Below, in pieces: positions 35,339-43,411 of a stretch of 64,000 bases of DNA; within the stretch, counting starts at the first letter, position 1, and each line of letters opens with the position of its first letter. Under the pieces are notes generated by a model. The model did not search any database, had not been told where the DNA came from, and was given only the letters and a program-made list of their open reading frames with translations. The translations under genes and the position numbers were made by a program. The stretch lies in NCBI GenBank assembly GCA_035654775.1, contig DASRWB010000022.1:1-64000 (forward strand), read 5' to 3'. Source of the stretch: HKST-UBA85 sp035654775. Lineage in GTDB: Bacteria > Bacteroidota > Bacteroidia > Flavobacteriales > Flavobacteriaceae.

Positions 35339-36957
35339 TGAAGCATAAGAAGAATATAGAACGTTTATTTCAAGAGGCATTTAAAGATTTTGAAGCCACT
35401 CCAACTCCTGTAGCCTGGGATAAGCTTCAAGAAAAACTGACCAAAAAAGAAAGACAGAAGAGAAAAGTCATTCCCCTGTGGATGCGTTTTGCCGGTGTTG
35501 CCGCTTTACTTTTGCTGTTTTTTACCCTGGGAAATAGCTGGCTAAACACACGGCGTAATTCTATCCCTACAGATGTAGTAACTTCACCTTCTGAAGAAAC
35601 CTCATCTCCGGCATCCCCAAAAACTACTCTTCAGGAAAAAAATACCGATGCTTTAAACACAGTAACCCCTGATAAAGAATCTGCTGCATCAACTAAAGAA
35701 AGTATTCCCCACAAAAATGAAGAAGAAAACAACCCCGTTTTTGCCAAACCTGAAAACACAATCGCAAATGAAGCTGTTGTATCCAACAACGTGATTGTAA
35801 ACAAAGCAGAAGCATCAACTGATTCACAAAACCAAAATTTAAAACCCTCCCAAAACACTACCCTTTCAAATAAAAACTCAGCAACAAACAGCCCGTTACA
35901 TCCCGATACAATTTCTAAAGATGCCATAGCTCATCAGGTATCTTCTGACTCAAAAACCCAAATAGTTCCAAGTCATAATGACACAGAAAGAGGAACGAAA
36001 GATACAGGACACCTTCCTGTTTATTCCCAAGAAACCTTACCTCTTATCCAGCTCACCGCTGAAGATAAAATGCGGCTTTACACAGCGCTTTCTTCTGCTA
36101 AAGTTGAAACCGACAAAGCAAGTGTGGAAAAAGCACTCGCTGATATACTGCTGGAAATGAACAAAAACGAATTAACTATAGAAGAAGCTATTGCTAAAGC
36201 AAACGATACCCTTGAAAAAGAAAAAGAAGTAAACAGGTGGCAGGTGTATGCCAACATTGCCCCTGTTTACTATAATACCTTAGGTAATGGTTCGCACATT
36301 CACGATCAGTTCATCCACAATCCCAAAAAAGGCGAAGTAAATACAAGCTATGGCGTGAATGTAGGATATGCTTTAAATAACAAAATTACGGTTCGCACCG
36401 GCGTAAGTTCTTTAAACTTAAGTTACGGAACAACGCATGTCATTTTGTATGAAAATGTTGGTATCCCCAATGCTATAAACCAATTCAGAAATTTAAATCT
36501 TGTATCTGGCGGCAATGCTGAAAATTCATTCCCCAATGTAATGAGTGGTGATAATTTATTTTCTCAACAAATGGTTCCAGCTTTAGCTGAAGAAAATATG
36601 GGAACTATTAATCAGGAAATAAATTATATTGAAGTTCCCGTAGAATTACAATATAACCTTATTGATAAAAAATTTAATTTACAGTTATCCGGCGGATTTA
36701 GTACCTTCTTTTTGAGTAATAATGAAATTTACACCGAAACAGAAAATAGAAGAAACTATATAGGAAAAGCCAATAATATAAATGACATCAGTTTTAGTAC
36801 CAATATTGGTATTGGCTTTGGCTATACGTTTTCTAATGCATTCCGGTTCAATTTAGAGCCTACCTTTAAATATCAGCTTAATGCATATAACAATACCTCA
36901 GGAAATTTTAAACCCTATATAATAGGAGTATATACCGGCTTGAGTTATAAGTTTTAA
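35338..36957 (+). CDS. anti-sigma-like TM protein with C-terminal outer-membrane beta-barrel domain
   Basis: 539 residues in an odd order. A short cytoplasmic N-terminus (1-46, FQEAFKDFEATPTPVAWDKLQEKL) is followed by one TM helix (about 49-66) and a long Ser/Thr/Asn/Lys-rich linker (about 72-230). Then come a helical stretch (about 235-295) and a C-terminal beta-rich domain (about 300-539) of the small outer-membrane beta-barrel type, ending GVYTGLSYKF. It overlaps the sigma gene by 1 nt. The head and TM suggest an anti-sigma factor, and the linker could span the periplasm to a barrel. Both membranes in one chain is unusual. The function is inferred from context. Confidence 0.8.
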   Translation: MKHKKNIERLFQEAFKDFEATPTPVAWDKLQEKLTKKERQKRKVIPLWMRFAGVAALLLLFFTLGNSWLNTRRNSIPTDVVTSPSEETSSPASPKTTLQEKNTDALNTVTPDKESAASTKESIPHKNEEENNPVFAKPENTIANEAVVSNNVIVNKAEASTDSQNQNLKPSQNTTLSNKNSATNSPLHPDTISKDAIAHQVSSDSKTQIVPSHNDTERGTKDTGHLPVYSQETLPLIQLTAEDKMRLYTALSSAKVETDKASVEKALADILLEMNKNELTIEEAIAKANDTLEKEKEVNRWQVYANIAPVYYNTLGNGSHIHDQFIHNPKKGEVNTSYGVNVGYALNNKITVRTGVSSLNLSYGTTHVILYENVGIPNAINQFRNLNLVSGGNAENSFPNVMSGDNLFSQQMVPALAEENMGTINQEINYIEVPVELQYNLIDKKFNLQLSGGFSTFFLSNNEIYTETENRRNYIGKANNINDISFSTNIGIGFGYTFSNAFRFNLEPTFKYQLNAYNNTSGNFKPYIIGVYTGLSYKF

Positions 36958-37022
36958 ATTTTTAGGTTTTTTGGTTGGTTAGATTGCTGTTTTTCAAAAT
37001 CACTCTTTTTAAAACAGCCGTT

Positions 37023-37056
37023 AAAAAAGTCGTTAACTTCATTTAGCGACTTTTTT
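37023..37056. terminator. hairpin between convergent genes
   Basis: AAAAAAGTCG / CGACTTTTTT, 10-bp arms continued by TAA/TTA after one mismatch. It lies after the beta-barrel gene and overlaps the last codons of the acyltransferase gene on the other strand. It is probably bidirectional. Confidence 0.7.
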
Positions 37057-37785
37057 TAATTCTTGATAAATCATTTCCCTGGCTTTTGTGTTGAGCGCTT
37101 TGGTTTTTTCAATTGTTAACTTCTCAGTAAATAGAAACTTTAACACTTTTACTCGCATTACACCCGGGCCACCACTAAAAATGGTATACGAAAAACGCTT
37201 CTTGTTGTCAAAAAATACAAGTGGTACAACAGGTATTTGATGTTTTATCGCCAACCTAAAAGCGCCATCTTTAAAAGTGTCAAGCATAACCTCTTCCTGC
37301 GGAACTCCACCTTCGGGAAAAATACAAATACTTAAACCAGCCTGAAGCCTTCGCTGTGCCCTTAAAAACACTGCTTTTCGACTTTTTTCAGAACTTCGGT
37401 CTACCAATATGCACGTGCGTTTATAGAAAAATCCAAAAAGCGGAATTTTCGCCAATTCCTTTTTTCCCACAAAAACAAATGGATTTTTAACTACTGCCAA
37501 CATCAACATGATGTCTGTCATTGAGGTATGATTGGCAATAAACATATAGCTTTTATTTGTTTCGGGCAATTGGTCTCTTTCTACTTTAACCCTAAAACCC
37601 ATACCTGCTAAAATAAATTTTGCCCAAAGTCTTGCCAACTTAAAAAAGAACGGATACCAACGCTCTCTCAAAATGGAGATGAGTAGCACGGGAAACAACA
37701 AGATTATAGGTAAAGCCACCAAAAGGTAAAACCAAATACGATATGTAATCCAAAACGGATATTTAAAGAATCTCATTACTCGCAA
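37039..37785 (-). CDS. lysophospholipid acyltransferase (PlsC family)
   Basis: 248 residues. There is an N-terminal hydrophobic segment (about 18-38), the HX4D motif NHTSMTD (His86, Asp91), and FPEGG (156-160) in place of the usual FPEGTR. It acylates a lysophospholipid or lysophosphatidate at the inner membrane. It is the second PlsC-type enzyme in the window, and the two share only the motifs. The FPEGG form suggests a different acceptor. A TACTTTTG box lies 8 nt before the ATG (37793-37800). Confidence 0.92.
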   Translation of the reverse strand: MRVMRFFKYPFWITYRIWFYLLVALPIILLFPVLLISILRERWYPFFFKLARLWAKFILAGMGFRVKVERDQLPETNKSYMFIANHTSMTDIMLMLAVVKNPFVFVGKKELAKIPLFGFFYKRTCILVDRSSEKSRKAVFLRAQRRLQAGLSICIFPEGGVPQEEVMLDTFKDGAFRLAIKHQIPVVPLVFFDNKKRFSYTIFSGGPGVMRVKVLKFLFTEKLTIEKTKALNTKAREMIYQELKKVAK

Positions 37786-37845
37786 AAGTAATATTATTTA
37801 AATTGTTTATATTTAGTAATTACTAACAAATAAAATTTAACTATT

Positions 37846-38088
37846 ATGGGTTTACTCTATGCATTATTAATAGGTGGTGTAGCCGGTTGGCTTGCCGGAA
37901 AATTAATGAAAGGTGGCGGGTTTGGACTGTTGATTAACATTGTGCTTGGTATTATTGGTGGAATTGTAGGTAATTGGGCGTTTAAAACACTTGATATATC
38001 TGTATCTGATGGTGTGATAGGCGATTTAATTACCGGTGCCGTAGGAGCTATTATCATATTATTTATTGCCGGCTTGTTCAAGAAGTAG
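37846..38088 (+). CDS. GlsB/YeaQ/YmgE family stress-response membrane protein
   Basis: 80-residue, Gly-rich protein with three TM segments (about 2-18, 27-47, 58-77) and the family pattern GGVAGWLAGKLMKGGGFGLL...NIVLGIIGGIVGNW. These 'transglycosylase-associated' proteins are often stress-induced, and their function is not established. It is a single gene with its own terminator (38111-38142). Confidence 0.93.
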   Translation: MGLLYALLIGGVAGWLAGKLMKGGGFGLLINIVLGIIGGIVGNWAFKTLDISVSDGVIGDLITGAVGAIIILFIAGLFKK

Positions 38089-38110
38089 TCAGAATTATTT
38101 TACTTTACTT

Positions 38111-38142
38111 AAAAGCGATTCTTGTAAAAATCGCTTTTTTTT
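38111..38142 (+). terminator. intrinsic terminator of the GlsB-like gene
   Basis: AAAAGCGATT / AATCGCTTTT with an 8-nt loop followed by TTTT on the plus strand, 22 nt after the stop codon. Confidence 0.85.
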
Positions 38143-38157
38143 GTACCCTACTTAGTT

Positions 38158-38165
38158 TACTTTTG
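38158..38165 (+). promoter_or_regulatory. promoter box of trpS
   Basis: TACTTTTG, 39 nt before the trpS ATG, with a possible TTG at 38141-38143. Confidence 0.45.
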
Positions 38166-38204
38166 CCCTAAATCAAAAGCGATTTCTAAATTTTATTTTG
38201 TAAC

Positions 38205-39173
38205 ATGGCACGAATTTTAACAGGCATACAAAGTACCGGAACGCCCCATTTGGGAAATATTTTAGGCGCCATACTACCGGCCATAAAAATGGCACAACAA
38301 CCCGAAAACGAATCGTTTTTGTTTATTGCCAATCTTCATACATTAACTCAAATTAAAGAAGCCACATTATTAAAAGAACATACTTATGCCGTAGCGGCCA
38401 CGTGGTTAGCCTTTGGACTGGATGTTGAAAAAACTGTATTTTACAGACAAAGCGATGTCCCACAAGTAACCGAACTTGCCTGGTATTTAAGCTGTTTTTT
38501 TCCCTATCAGCGGTTAACACTGGCACACAGCTTTAAAGATAAAGCCGACCGGCTGGCGGATATTAATTCGGGGTTGTTTACTTACCCGATGCTTATGGCT
38601 GCTGATATTTTGCTTTATGACGCTGAAATCGTGCCCGTAGGCAAAGACCAACTTCAACATATTGAAATGACTCGGGATGTAGCCTCCAGAATTCATGCAA
38701 AAATGGGTGAACTTTTCGTACTTCCGGAAGCTAAAATTGAAGAAAATGTAATGATAATTCCCGGAACCGATGGTGAAAAAATGAGTAAAAGCCGTGGCAA
38801 TACCATCAATATTTTTTTAGATGATAAAGCTTTGCGAAAGCAGATTATGTCTATAAAAACAGATAGTACGCCGCTAGAGGCTCCCAAAAATTGGAAAACT
38901 TGTAACTGTTTTGCACTGTATAGTTTACTGGCAAAGAAAGAAGCCGTGGAAACAATGAAAAAAAACTATGAAAACGGCGGATACGGTTACGGCCATGCCA
39001 AGCAAGCTTTGTATGAATTGATTCTCGACAAATTCTCTCTTGAAAGGGAAAAATATCATTACTATATGAACACTCCACAAGCCATAGATAAAGCGCTGGA
39101 GGTAGGTGCCAATAAAGCTAAGGAAATTGCCGACAAGGTTTTGTCCAGAGTAAGATTAAGTTTAGGGTATTAA
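38205..39173 (+). CDS. trpS: tryptophan-tRNA ligase
   Basis: 322-residue class I synthetase. The HIGH motif appears as TPHLGN near the N-terminus and KMSKS as GEKMSKSRGN. It charges tRNA-Trp. The stop overlaps the end of convergent dprA by 4 nt, so there is no room for a dedicated terminator between the two. Confidence 0.97.
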   Translation: MARILTGIQSTGTPHLGNILGAILPAIKMAQQPENESFLFIANLHTLTQIKEATLLKEHTYAVAATWLAFGLDVEKTVFYRQSDVPQVTELAWYLSCFFPYQRLTLAHSFKDKADRLADINSGLFTYPMLMAADILLYDAEIVPVGKDQLQHIEMTRDVASRIHAKMGELFVLPEAKIEENVMIIPGTDGEKMSKSRGNTINIFLDDKALRKQIMSIKTDSTPLEAPKNWKTCNCFALYSLLAKKEAVETMKKNYENGGYGYGHAKQALYELILDKFSLEREKYHYYMNTPQAIDKALEVGANKAKEIADKVLSRVRLSLGY

Positions 39174-40273
39174 ATAACCTCAAAGAGTTTACCCGGCAAT
39201 GGTCTTATTACGCCTTTTAACTCCATATTAAGCAAGGTGCTGGCAACTTTAAATGTGGGTAAATTGCAATTAAGCGAAATAACGTCAAGCAATTGTTTGT
39301 CGTTTTCTTTTAAATAGTTATATATTATTTTCTCTGTTGAATCGAGCTCTACAAATAGTTTTTTTTGAACCGTTTTACGCTTTTCATCTTGCAGTTGCCA
39401 ATTTAATATATAAGGTATATCTAAGGGTGTAGACAATACGTGTGCACGATGTTGTTTTATTAAATTATTACACCCTACGCTGTACATATCTGTAGTTCTC
39501 CCGGGAACGGCAAAAATATCCCGATTGTAGGAATCGGCTATGTCTGCGGTAACTAAACTTCCTCCTTTTTCAGCCGATTCAATTACTACTGTAGCTTCGC
39601 TTAATCCGGCTATAATACGGTTTCGTTTTAAAAAATTGGTTTTGTCAAATGTATCTGTACTCCAAAAATCGGTAAAAAATCCTCCATTTTCTTCTACCTG
39701 GGTTTGGTATTTTGCGTGTACTTTAGGATATATTAGGTTAAACCCATGAGCTAGGCAGCCTATGGTTTGGAGGTTATGTTTGATGGCGGCTTTTTGTGCA
39801 GTAATGTCGGTACCATAAGCAAATCCGGAGACAATTACGGGATTGTATACTTTTAGTTTTTCAATTAAATCATTACAGAAGCCTTTCCCGTAGTTGGTGT
39901 TGTTTCTTGTTCCAACAATACTGAGTATTCTTTTGTTTTTTAGGTTTATTTTACCTTTTTGGAATAATACTATAGGACCGTCAATGCAGTGTTTTAACTT
40001 TTCCGGATAATCATCGTCCTTAAAATATAAACAGGTAACTTTATTTTGTTCTGTAAACTTTAGCTCTTCTTCGGCTTGTTTTAAATGATTCTTATTAAAC
40101 AAATCGCTAATAAGCAAAGAACCTATACCGTCAATTTTTAGTAAATGTTCTTTTTTTTCTTCAAATACCGCTTGCGGAGATCCACAATGATGAATTAGTT
40201 TTTTAGCAGTAATGTCTCCTATTTTTGACACATGCTGCAGCGCCAAGGCATAAATTAACTCTTCTTTTTTCAT
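39170..40273 (-). CDS. dprA: DNA-processing protein DprA
   Basis: 367 residues. An N-terminal helix-hairpin-helix region (IGDITAKKLIHHCGS, LKIDGIGSLL) is followed by the Rossmann-like DprA core with GTRNNTNYGK, SGFAYGTDITAQKAA and FLKRNRIIAGLSEATVVIES, and a C-terminal winged-helix (about 305-365). It loads RecA on incoming single-stranded DNA during transformation and is widespread beyond competent bacteria. A TACCTTTG box lies at 40291-40298. Confidence 0.96.
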   Translation of the reverse strand: MKKEELIYALALQHVSKIGDITAKKLIHHCGSPQAVFEEKKEHLLKIDGIGSLLISDLFNKNHLKQAEEELKFTEQNKVTCLYFKDDDYPEKLKHCIDGPIVLFQKGKINLKNKRILSIVGTRNNTNYGKGFCNDLIEKLKVYNPVIVSGFAYGTDITAQKAAIKHNLQTIGCLAHGFNLIYPKVHAKYQTQVEENGGFFTDFWSTDTFDKTNFLKRNRIIAGLSEATVVIESAEKGGSLVTADIADSYNRDIFAVPGRTTDMYSVGCNNLIKQHRAHVLSTPLDIPYILNWQLQDEKRKTVQKKLFVELDSTEKIIYNYLKENDKQLLDVISLNCNLPTFKVASTLLNMELKGVIRPLPGKLFEVI

Positions 40274-40377
40274 AATTAAAGCACCTTTAACAAAGGTAAG
40301 AAAGTAAAAATATTCGATGTTAATAACTAGTTAACATTAAATTTTATCAGTTTTTAAAAATTTTTAACTTTGTTTTT

Positions 40378-41316
40378 ATGCAATTAGAACTCTACATAAG
40401 CGATTTGCTGTACCGATACGAATGTGTTACTGTTCCCGAATTTGGTTCATTTTTAACCCAGCGCGTTTCGGCTAAAATTCATGATTCTACTCATGCTTTT
40501 TATCCGCCTCGAAAGGTATTGTCTTTTAACGAGCAAATTAACCAAAACGATGGTTTATTGGCGCGTTACATTGCTAATGTAGAAAAAATTCCTTTCGAAA
40601 CTGCCACACAGGCTATCAGCAAAAGAGTAAACACCTTAAAGGCGTATTTAGCGCAAGGAGAAACGTTGCTTTTTGAGAATATAGGAGAACTCTCTTTAAA
40701 CGAAGAAGGAAACCTCTTGTTTCAGCCTTCCTATCACTTGAATTACCTTACCGATGCTTTTGGGCTTGGTCAGTTTGTCTCACAGGAAATAATCAGAGAA
40801 ACTCTAAAAGAAGAAGCTGCCGGGATTGAAAACGTTATTCCCATTTCTGTTACTCCTGAAAAGCGTAAGTCCAGATTTTATTTACGTTATGCTGCGGTGG
40901 GTTTAATCGCTCTCACTTTGGGTAGTTTAGGGATGTCACAATACTATGTTAACCAAATAGAAGCACAAAACCAACTTGCCGAACAAGAAGCTCAACAGGC
41001 ATTAGAGCAACGTATACAAGAAGCTACCTTTGTTATCAGCAATCCCTTACCCGCCGTTACTTTACATGTCACCAAGCACACCGGGAATTATCATATCATT
41101 GCCGGAGCCTTCAGAGTAGAAGCCAATGCTCTAAAAAAAATAGAACAACTTAAAATTGCGGGGTATCATGCGCGAATTATTGGCGTAAATAAATATGGGC
41201 TTCATGAAGTCGTATACGAAAGTCACGAAACAAGACAAGAAGCGTTAAAAGCGCTTTATACGATAAAGAATACTGACAATAAAGATGCCTGGCTGCTGGT
41301 TAAGGCTTTGGATTGA
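40378..41316 (+). CDS. HU-CCDC81 and SPOR domain protein
   Basis: 312 residues. The first ~145 form the two-part HU-like domain of the CCDC81 type (VTVPEFGSFLTQRVSAKI, LFENIGELSLNEEGNLLFQP). It is followed by a TM helix (about 168-187), a Gln/Glu-rich coiled stretch (192-217) and a C-terminal SPOR domain (about 234-311, NYHIIAGAFRVEANA). SPOR domains bind denuded septal peptidoglycan. The HU-like part would lie in the cytoplasm, so the chain may link DNA or a cytoskeletal partner to the division site. A TAACTTTG box (40366-40373) lies only 4 nt before the ATG, so the mRNA would be nearly leaderless. Confidence 0.88.
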   Translation: MQLELYISDLLYRYECVTVPEFGSFLTQRVSAKIHDSTHAFYPPRKVLSFNEQINQNDGLLARYIANVEKIPFETATQAISKRVNTLKAYLAQGETLLFENIGELSLNEEGNLLFQPSYHLNYLTDAFGLGQFVSQEIIRETLKEEAAGIENVIPISVTPEKRKSRFYLRYAAVGLIALTLGSLGMSQYYVNQIEAQNQLAEQEAQQALEQRIQEATFVISNPLPAVTLHVTKHTGNYHIIAGAFRVEANALKKIEQLKIAGYHARIIGVNKYGLHEVVYESHETRQEALKALYTIKNTDNKDAWLLVKALD

Positions 41317-41407
41317 TTTTTTCTTTACCTACTTTTTCCAAATTTATTTCTGTTTGATTTTTTTAGAATCCATATTCTGTTACCGTTTCTCAACGGTTTT
41401 TTCTTTA

Positions 41408-41415
41408 TACTTTTG
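41408..41415 (+). promoter_or_regulatory. TAnnTTTG -7 box of the thioesterase gene
   Basis: TACTTTTG, 24 nt upstream of the ATG. Confidence 0.45.
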
Positions 41416-41439
41416 CACAGTTAACAAAATTTATGTTTT

Positions 41440-41949
41440 ATGACGTCTAAATCTCCCGAACAATCAAAAACCGTAATGACCGATGTGGTTTTGCCCGGTG
41501 AAACCAACCCGCTGAATAATTTGTTTGGTGGTGAACTACTTGCCCGAATGGATCGCTGTGCCAGTATTGCTGCAAGACGTCATAGTCGTCGTATTACCGT
41601 AACAGCGTCTGTAAATCATGTGGCTTTTAACAAGGCTGTTCCATTGGGCAGTGTGGTTACCGTAGAGGCTAAAGTATCCAGAGCCTTTAAAACCTCTATG
41701 GAGGTTTTTCTGGATGTTTGGATTGAAGATCGTGAAAGTGGTGAACGCACCAAGGCCAATGAGGCTATTTACACTTTTGTGGCCGTAGACGAACGTGGTG
41801 AACCGGTAGTTGTCCCTGCGATTGTTCCTGAAACTGAGTTGGAAAAGCAACGTTATGATGCGGCTTTGCGTCGCAAACAGTTAAGCTTAGTACTTGCCGG
41901 TAAAATGAAACCTAAAGAAGCTACTGAACTAAAAGCCTTATTTATGTGA
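41440..41949 (+). CDS. acyl-CoA thioesterase (hotdog fold, YciA-like)
   Basis: 169 residues with one hotdog domain: PGETNPLNNLFGGELLARMDRCASIAARRHS carries the active-site helix, with the Asp/Asn region, and VNHVAFNKAVPLGSVV follows. It hydrolyses acyl-CoA. Chain-length preference is unknown. It is transcribed towards the sigma-54 operon and ends 39 nt from it. Confidence 0.93.
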   Translation: MTSKSPEQSKTVMTDVVLPGETNPLNNLFGGELLARMDRCASIAARRHSRRITVTASVNHVAFNKAVPLGSVVTVEAKVSRAFKTSMEVFLDVWIEDRESGERTKANEAIYTFVAVDERGEPVVVPAIVPETELEKQRYDAALRRKQLSLVLAGKMKPKEATELKALFM

Positions 41950-41988
41950 TATCGTTTTGCTTTGCTCTTCGATAGGTATATTTCTTTT

Positions 41989-42390
41989 TTAGGTTCTTTT
42001 AAATTGGAGTAATTGGTCGTAAATTTCTTGTTTTAAGATTTTGTATTCTTTAACAAGGTTTAGAAATACCGCTCTTTGTTTTTCGTGTTCTTTGGTGCGG
42101 TGTAAATCATAGTCGGTGTGGCTGTATTCTAAATCGGTTTTTATTTCTTGTTCATATTTACAAAAAACACTCAGTGTTAAAGTATTTTTTCTTCGAAACC
42201 CTTTGATTTTATTAGCAATTGTTTCTTTTTTAATAAGTTGATTTTCAATACGTGCCAAGGTGCAGATTTCGTGATGAATATATTCAATATATTCCATCCA
42301 CTCCAGAAGGTTCAACAAGTCTTTTTGAAGAAACAATCTTCGTTTTGTCTCAAAATCTTTGTGATTTTGATGGTTTTTTTGTGGAATCAT
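41989..42390 (-). CDS. helical protein of unknown family (A), last gene of sigma-54 operon
   Basis: 133 residues, predicted almost all alpha-helical, Lys/Glu/Tyr-rich and probably cytoplasmic. I recognise no named family. It resembles the 130-residue product at 42573-42965 in layout: a Trp-containing helix with YI..EI..L (WMEYIEYIHHEICTL here, WVNQLQYIDGEIDNLL there), a middle K/R-rich helix, and a C-terminal helix YK.LK..IY.Q.L (YKILKQEIYDQLLQF here, YQKLKDSLYNQALL there). The two look like diverged paralogs. It is the sixth and last gene of the operon from 44903, separated by 83 nt from the preceding mini-ORF. Confidence 0.75.
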   Translation of the reverse strand: MIPQKNHQNHKDFETKRRLFLQKDLLNLLEWMEYIEYIHHEICTLARIENQLIKKETIANKIKGFRRKNTLTLSVFCKYEQEIKTDLEYSHTDYDLHRTKEHEKQRAVFLNLVKEYKILKQEIYDQLLQFKRT

Positions 42391-42473
42391 AAAAGGAATT
42401 GTTTTTTTATAAAAAAACCGTAAACGGAAATTAGTTGTTACGGTTTTGGTTTGTTTTCACCGGCTTGTATTTG

Positions 42474-42560
42474 TTAGTTTGGTTTCAGTAGCAGTAAAAC
42501 TGCAATCAGAAAGATTGCAGTTACTGCACCCAAAACGAAATAAAATTTAAACACTTTCAT
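42474..42560 (-). CDS. 28-aa single-TM peptide between the two helical paralogs
   Basis: An ATG-to-TAA frame of 28 codons, starting 12 nt after the stop of the 130-residue gene on the same strand. It begins MKVFKFYFVLGAVTAIF and ends LLLLKPN: a short basic start, about 20 hydrophobic residues and a polar end, so one membrane helix. The spacing and composition suit a real mini-protein. A chance frame cannot be excluded without conservation data. Confidence 0.55.
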   Translation of the reverse strand: MKVFKFYFVLGAVTAIFLIAVLLLLKPN

Positions 42561-42572
42561 AGCTGAAAAAAA

Positions 42573-42965
42573 TTATGTTTTTAGTAGTGCCTGATTGTAC
42601 AAGCTGTCTTTAAGTTTTTGATACCGGTCTAAATGGTATTGATAACTTTTTCTAAGACGCTCGTATTCACTTAAATAGGCTTTATCACACTGTATATCGT
42701 CACACTCTACCACATTTCTGTAGGTATTGGAATACGCTAAAACGGTTTCAAACAGTTTTTTATTCAGCTCTTTTCTTTTAGCAAAAAGAGCTACTGTTTT
42801 TTGAGGAATTTCTCCACTGTCTATGGCGTTTGCATATAAATTCAGCAGGTTGTCTATTTCGCCGTCTATATATTGCAACTGGTTTACCCATCCTTTGAGT
42901 TCTATAGCGTTGTATTTATGTACAACTTCAATATCTGAATCGTGATTGTAAATTTTTACTGTCAT
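42573..42965 (-). CDS. helical protein of unknown family (B), sigma-54 operon
   Basis: 130 residues, mostly helical after a short N-terminal strand (VKIYNHDSDIEVVHKY). Features are GWVNQLQYIDGEIDNLL, a K/R-rich middle helix (LFAKRKELNKKLFETV), two nearby Cys (ECDDIQCD, about 88-93), and the C-terminal RYQKLKDSLYNQALL. It seems paralogous to the 133-residue product two genes downstream. No domain is recognised. It lies 14 nt after the GreA/GreB-like gene, so it is in the same operon. It may be an RNA-polymerase- or ribosome-associated stress factor, but that is only a guess from context. Confidence 0.75.
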   Translation of the reverse strand: MTVKIYNHDSDIEVVHKYNAIELKGWVNQLQYIDGEIDNLLNLYANAIDSGEIPQKTVALFAKRKELNKKLFETVLAYSNTYRNVVECDDIQCDKAYLSEYERLRKSYQYHLDRYQKLKDSLYNQALLKT

Positions 42966-42979
42966 TTTTTGTTTATTTG

Positions 42980-43399
42980 TTAAATAGGCACGTCAAAGTT
43001 TTTGTCTTGTGTTTTTTGAGTAACTCTCAAAATTTGTATTTCTTGAGTTCCTTTTGGAAAATCCCAATGTACCTTATCGTTTTCAGCATATCCAAACAAG
43101 GCGGCTCCCATAGGAGTCAGAATGGATATTTTATTGCTTTTTACATCCTTGTCTGCCGGTTTTACAATTTGAATAGTTTTCTCCCAGGTGCCGTCAGAAG
43201 TTACTTTGACTGTGCTGTTTAAGCGCACAACGTCGTCAGGCATTTCTTCTTCATCCAGAATATGTGCTGTTTTTAATTCGTCTGAAAATTTTGCCAGTGA
43301 TTTTTGCACTTCATAATCTCCTACATATCCTGAAACGTTCAGTAATCGTTTGATATATACGTATTCCTTTTTCTCTAAAATTAAACTTCCGTACTTCAT
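42980..43399 (-). CDS. GreA/GreB C-terminal domain protein (Rnk-like)
   Basis: 139 residues. The C-terminal half (about 60-135: VRLNSTVKVTSDGTWEKT, KISILTPMGAALFGYAENDKVHWDFP) is the GreA/GreB FKBP-like domain. The N-terminus has only about 45 helical residues, too short for the GreA coiled-coil finger with its acidic tip. It is closer to Rnk, which binds RNA polymerase without stimulating cleavage. It probably contacts the secondary channel and alters transcription under stress. It is 12 nt after glutamate dehydrogenase in the sigma-54 operon. Confidence 0.88.
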   Translation of the reverse strand: MKYGSLILEKKEYVYIKRLLNVSGYVGDYEVQKSLAKFSDELKTAHILDEEEMPDDVVRLNSTVKVTSDGTWEKTIQIVKPADKDVKSNKISILTPMGAALFGYAENDKVHWDFPKGTQEIQILRVTQKTQDKNFDVPI

Positions 43400-43411
43400 A
43401 TTTTTTCTTTG

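Noticed and set aside
38521..38540. TGGCACACAGCTTT resembling a sigma-54 promoter
   Set aside because: The -12 GC is missing and it lies within trpS.
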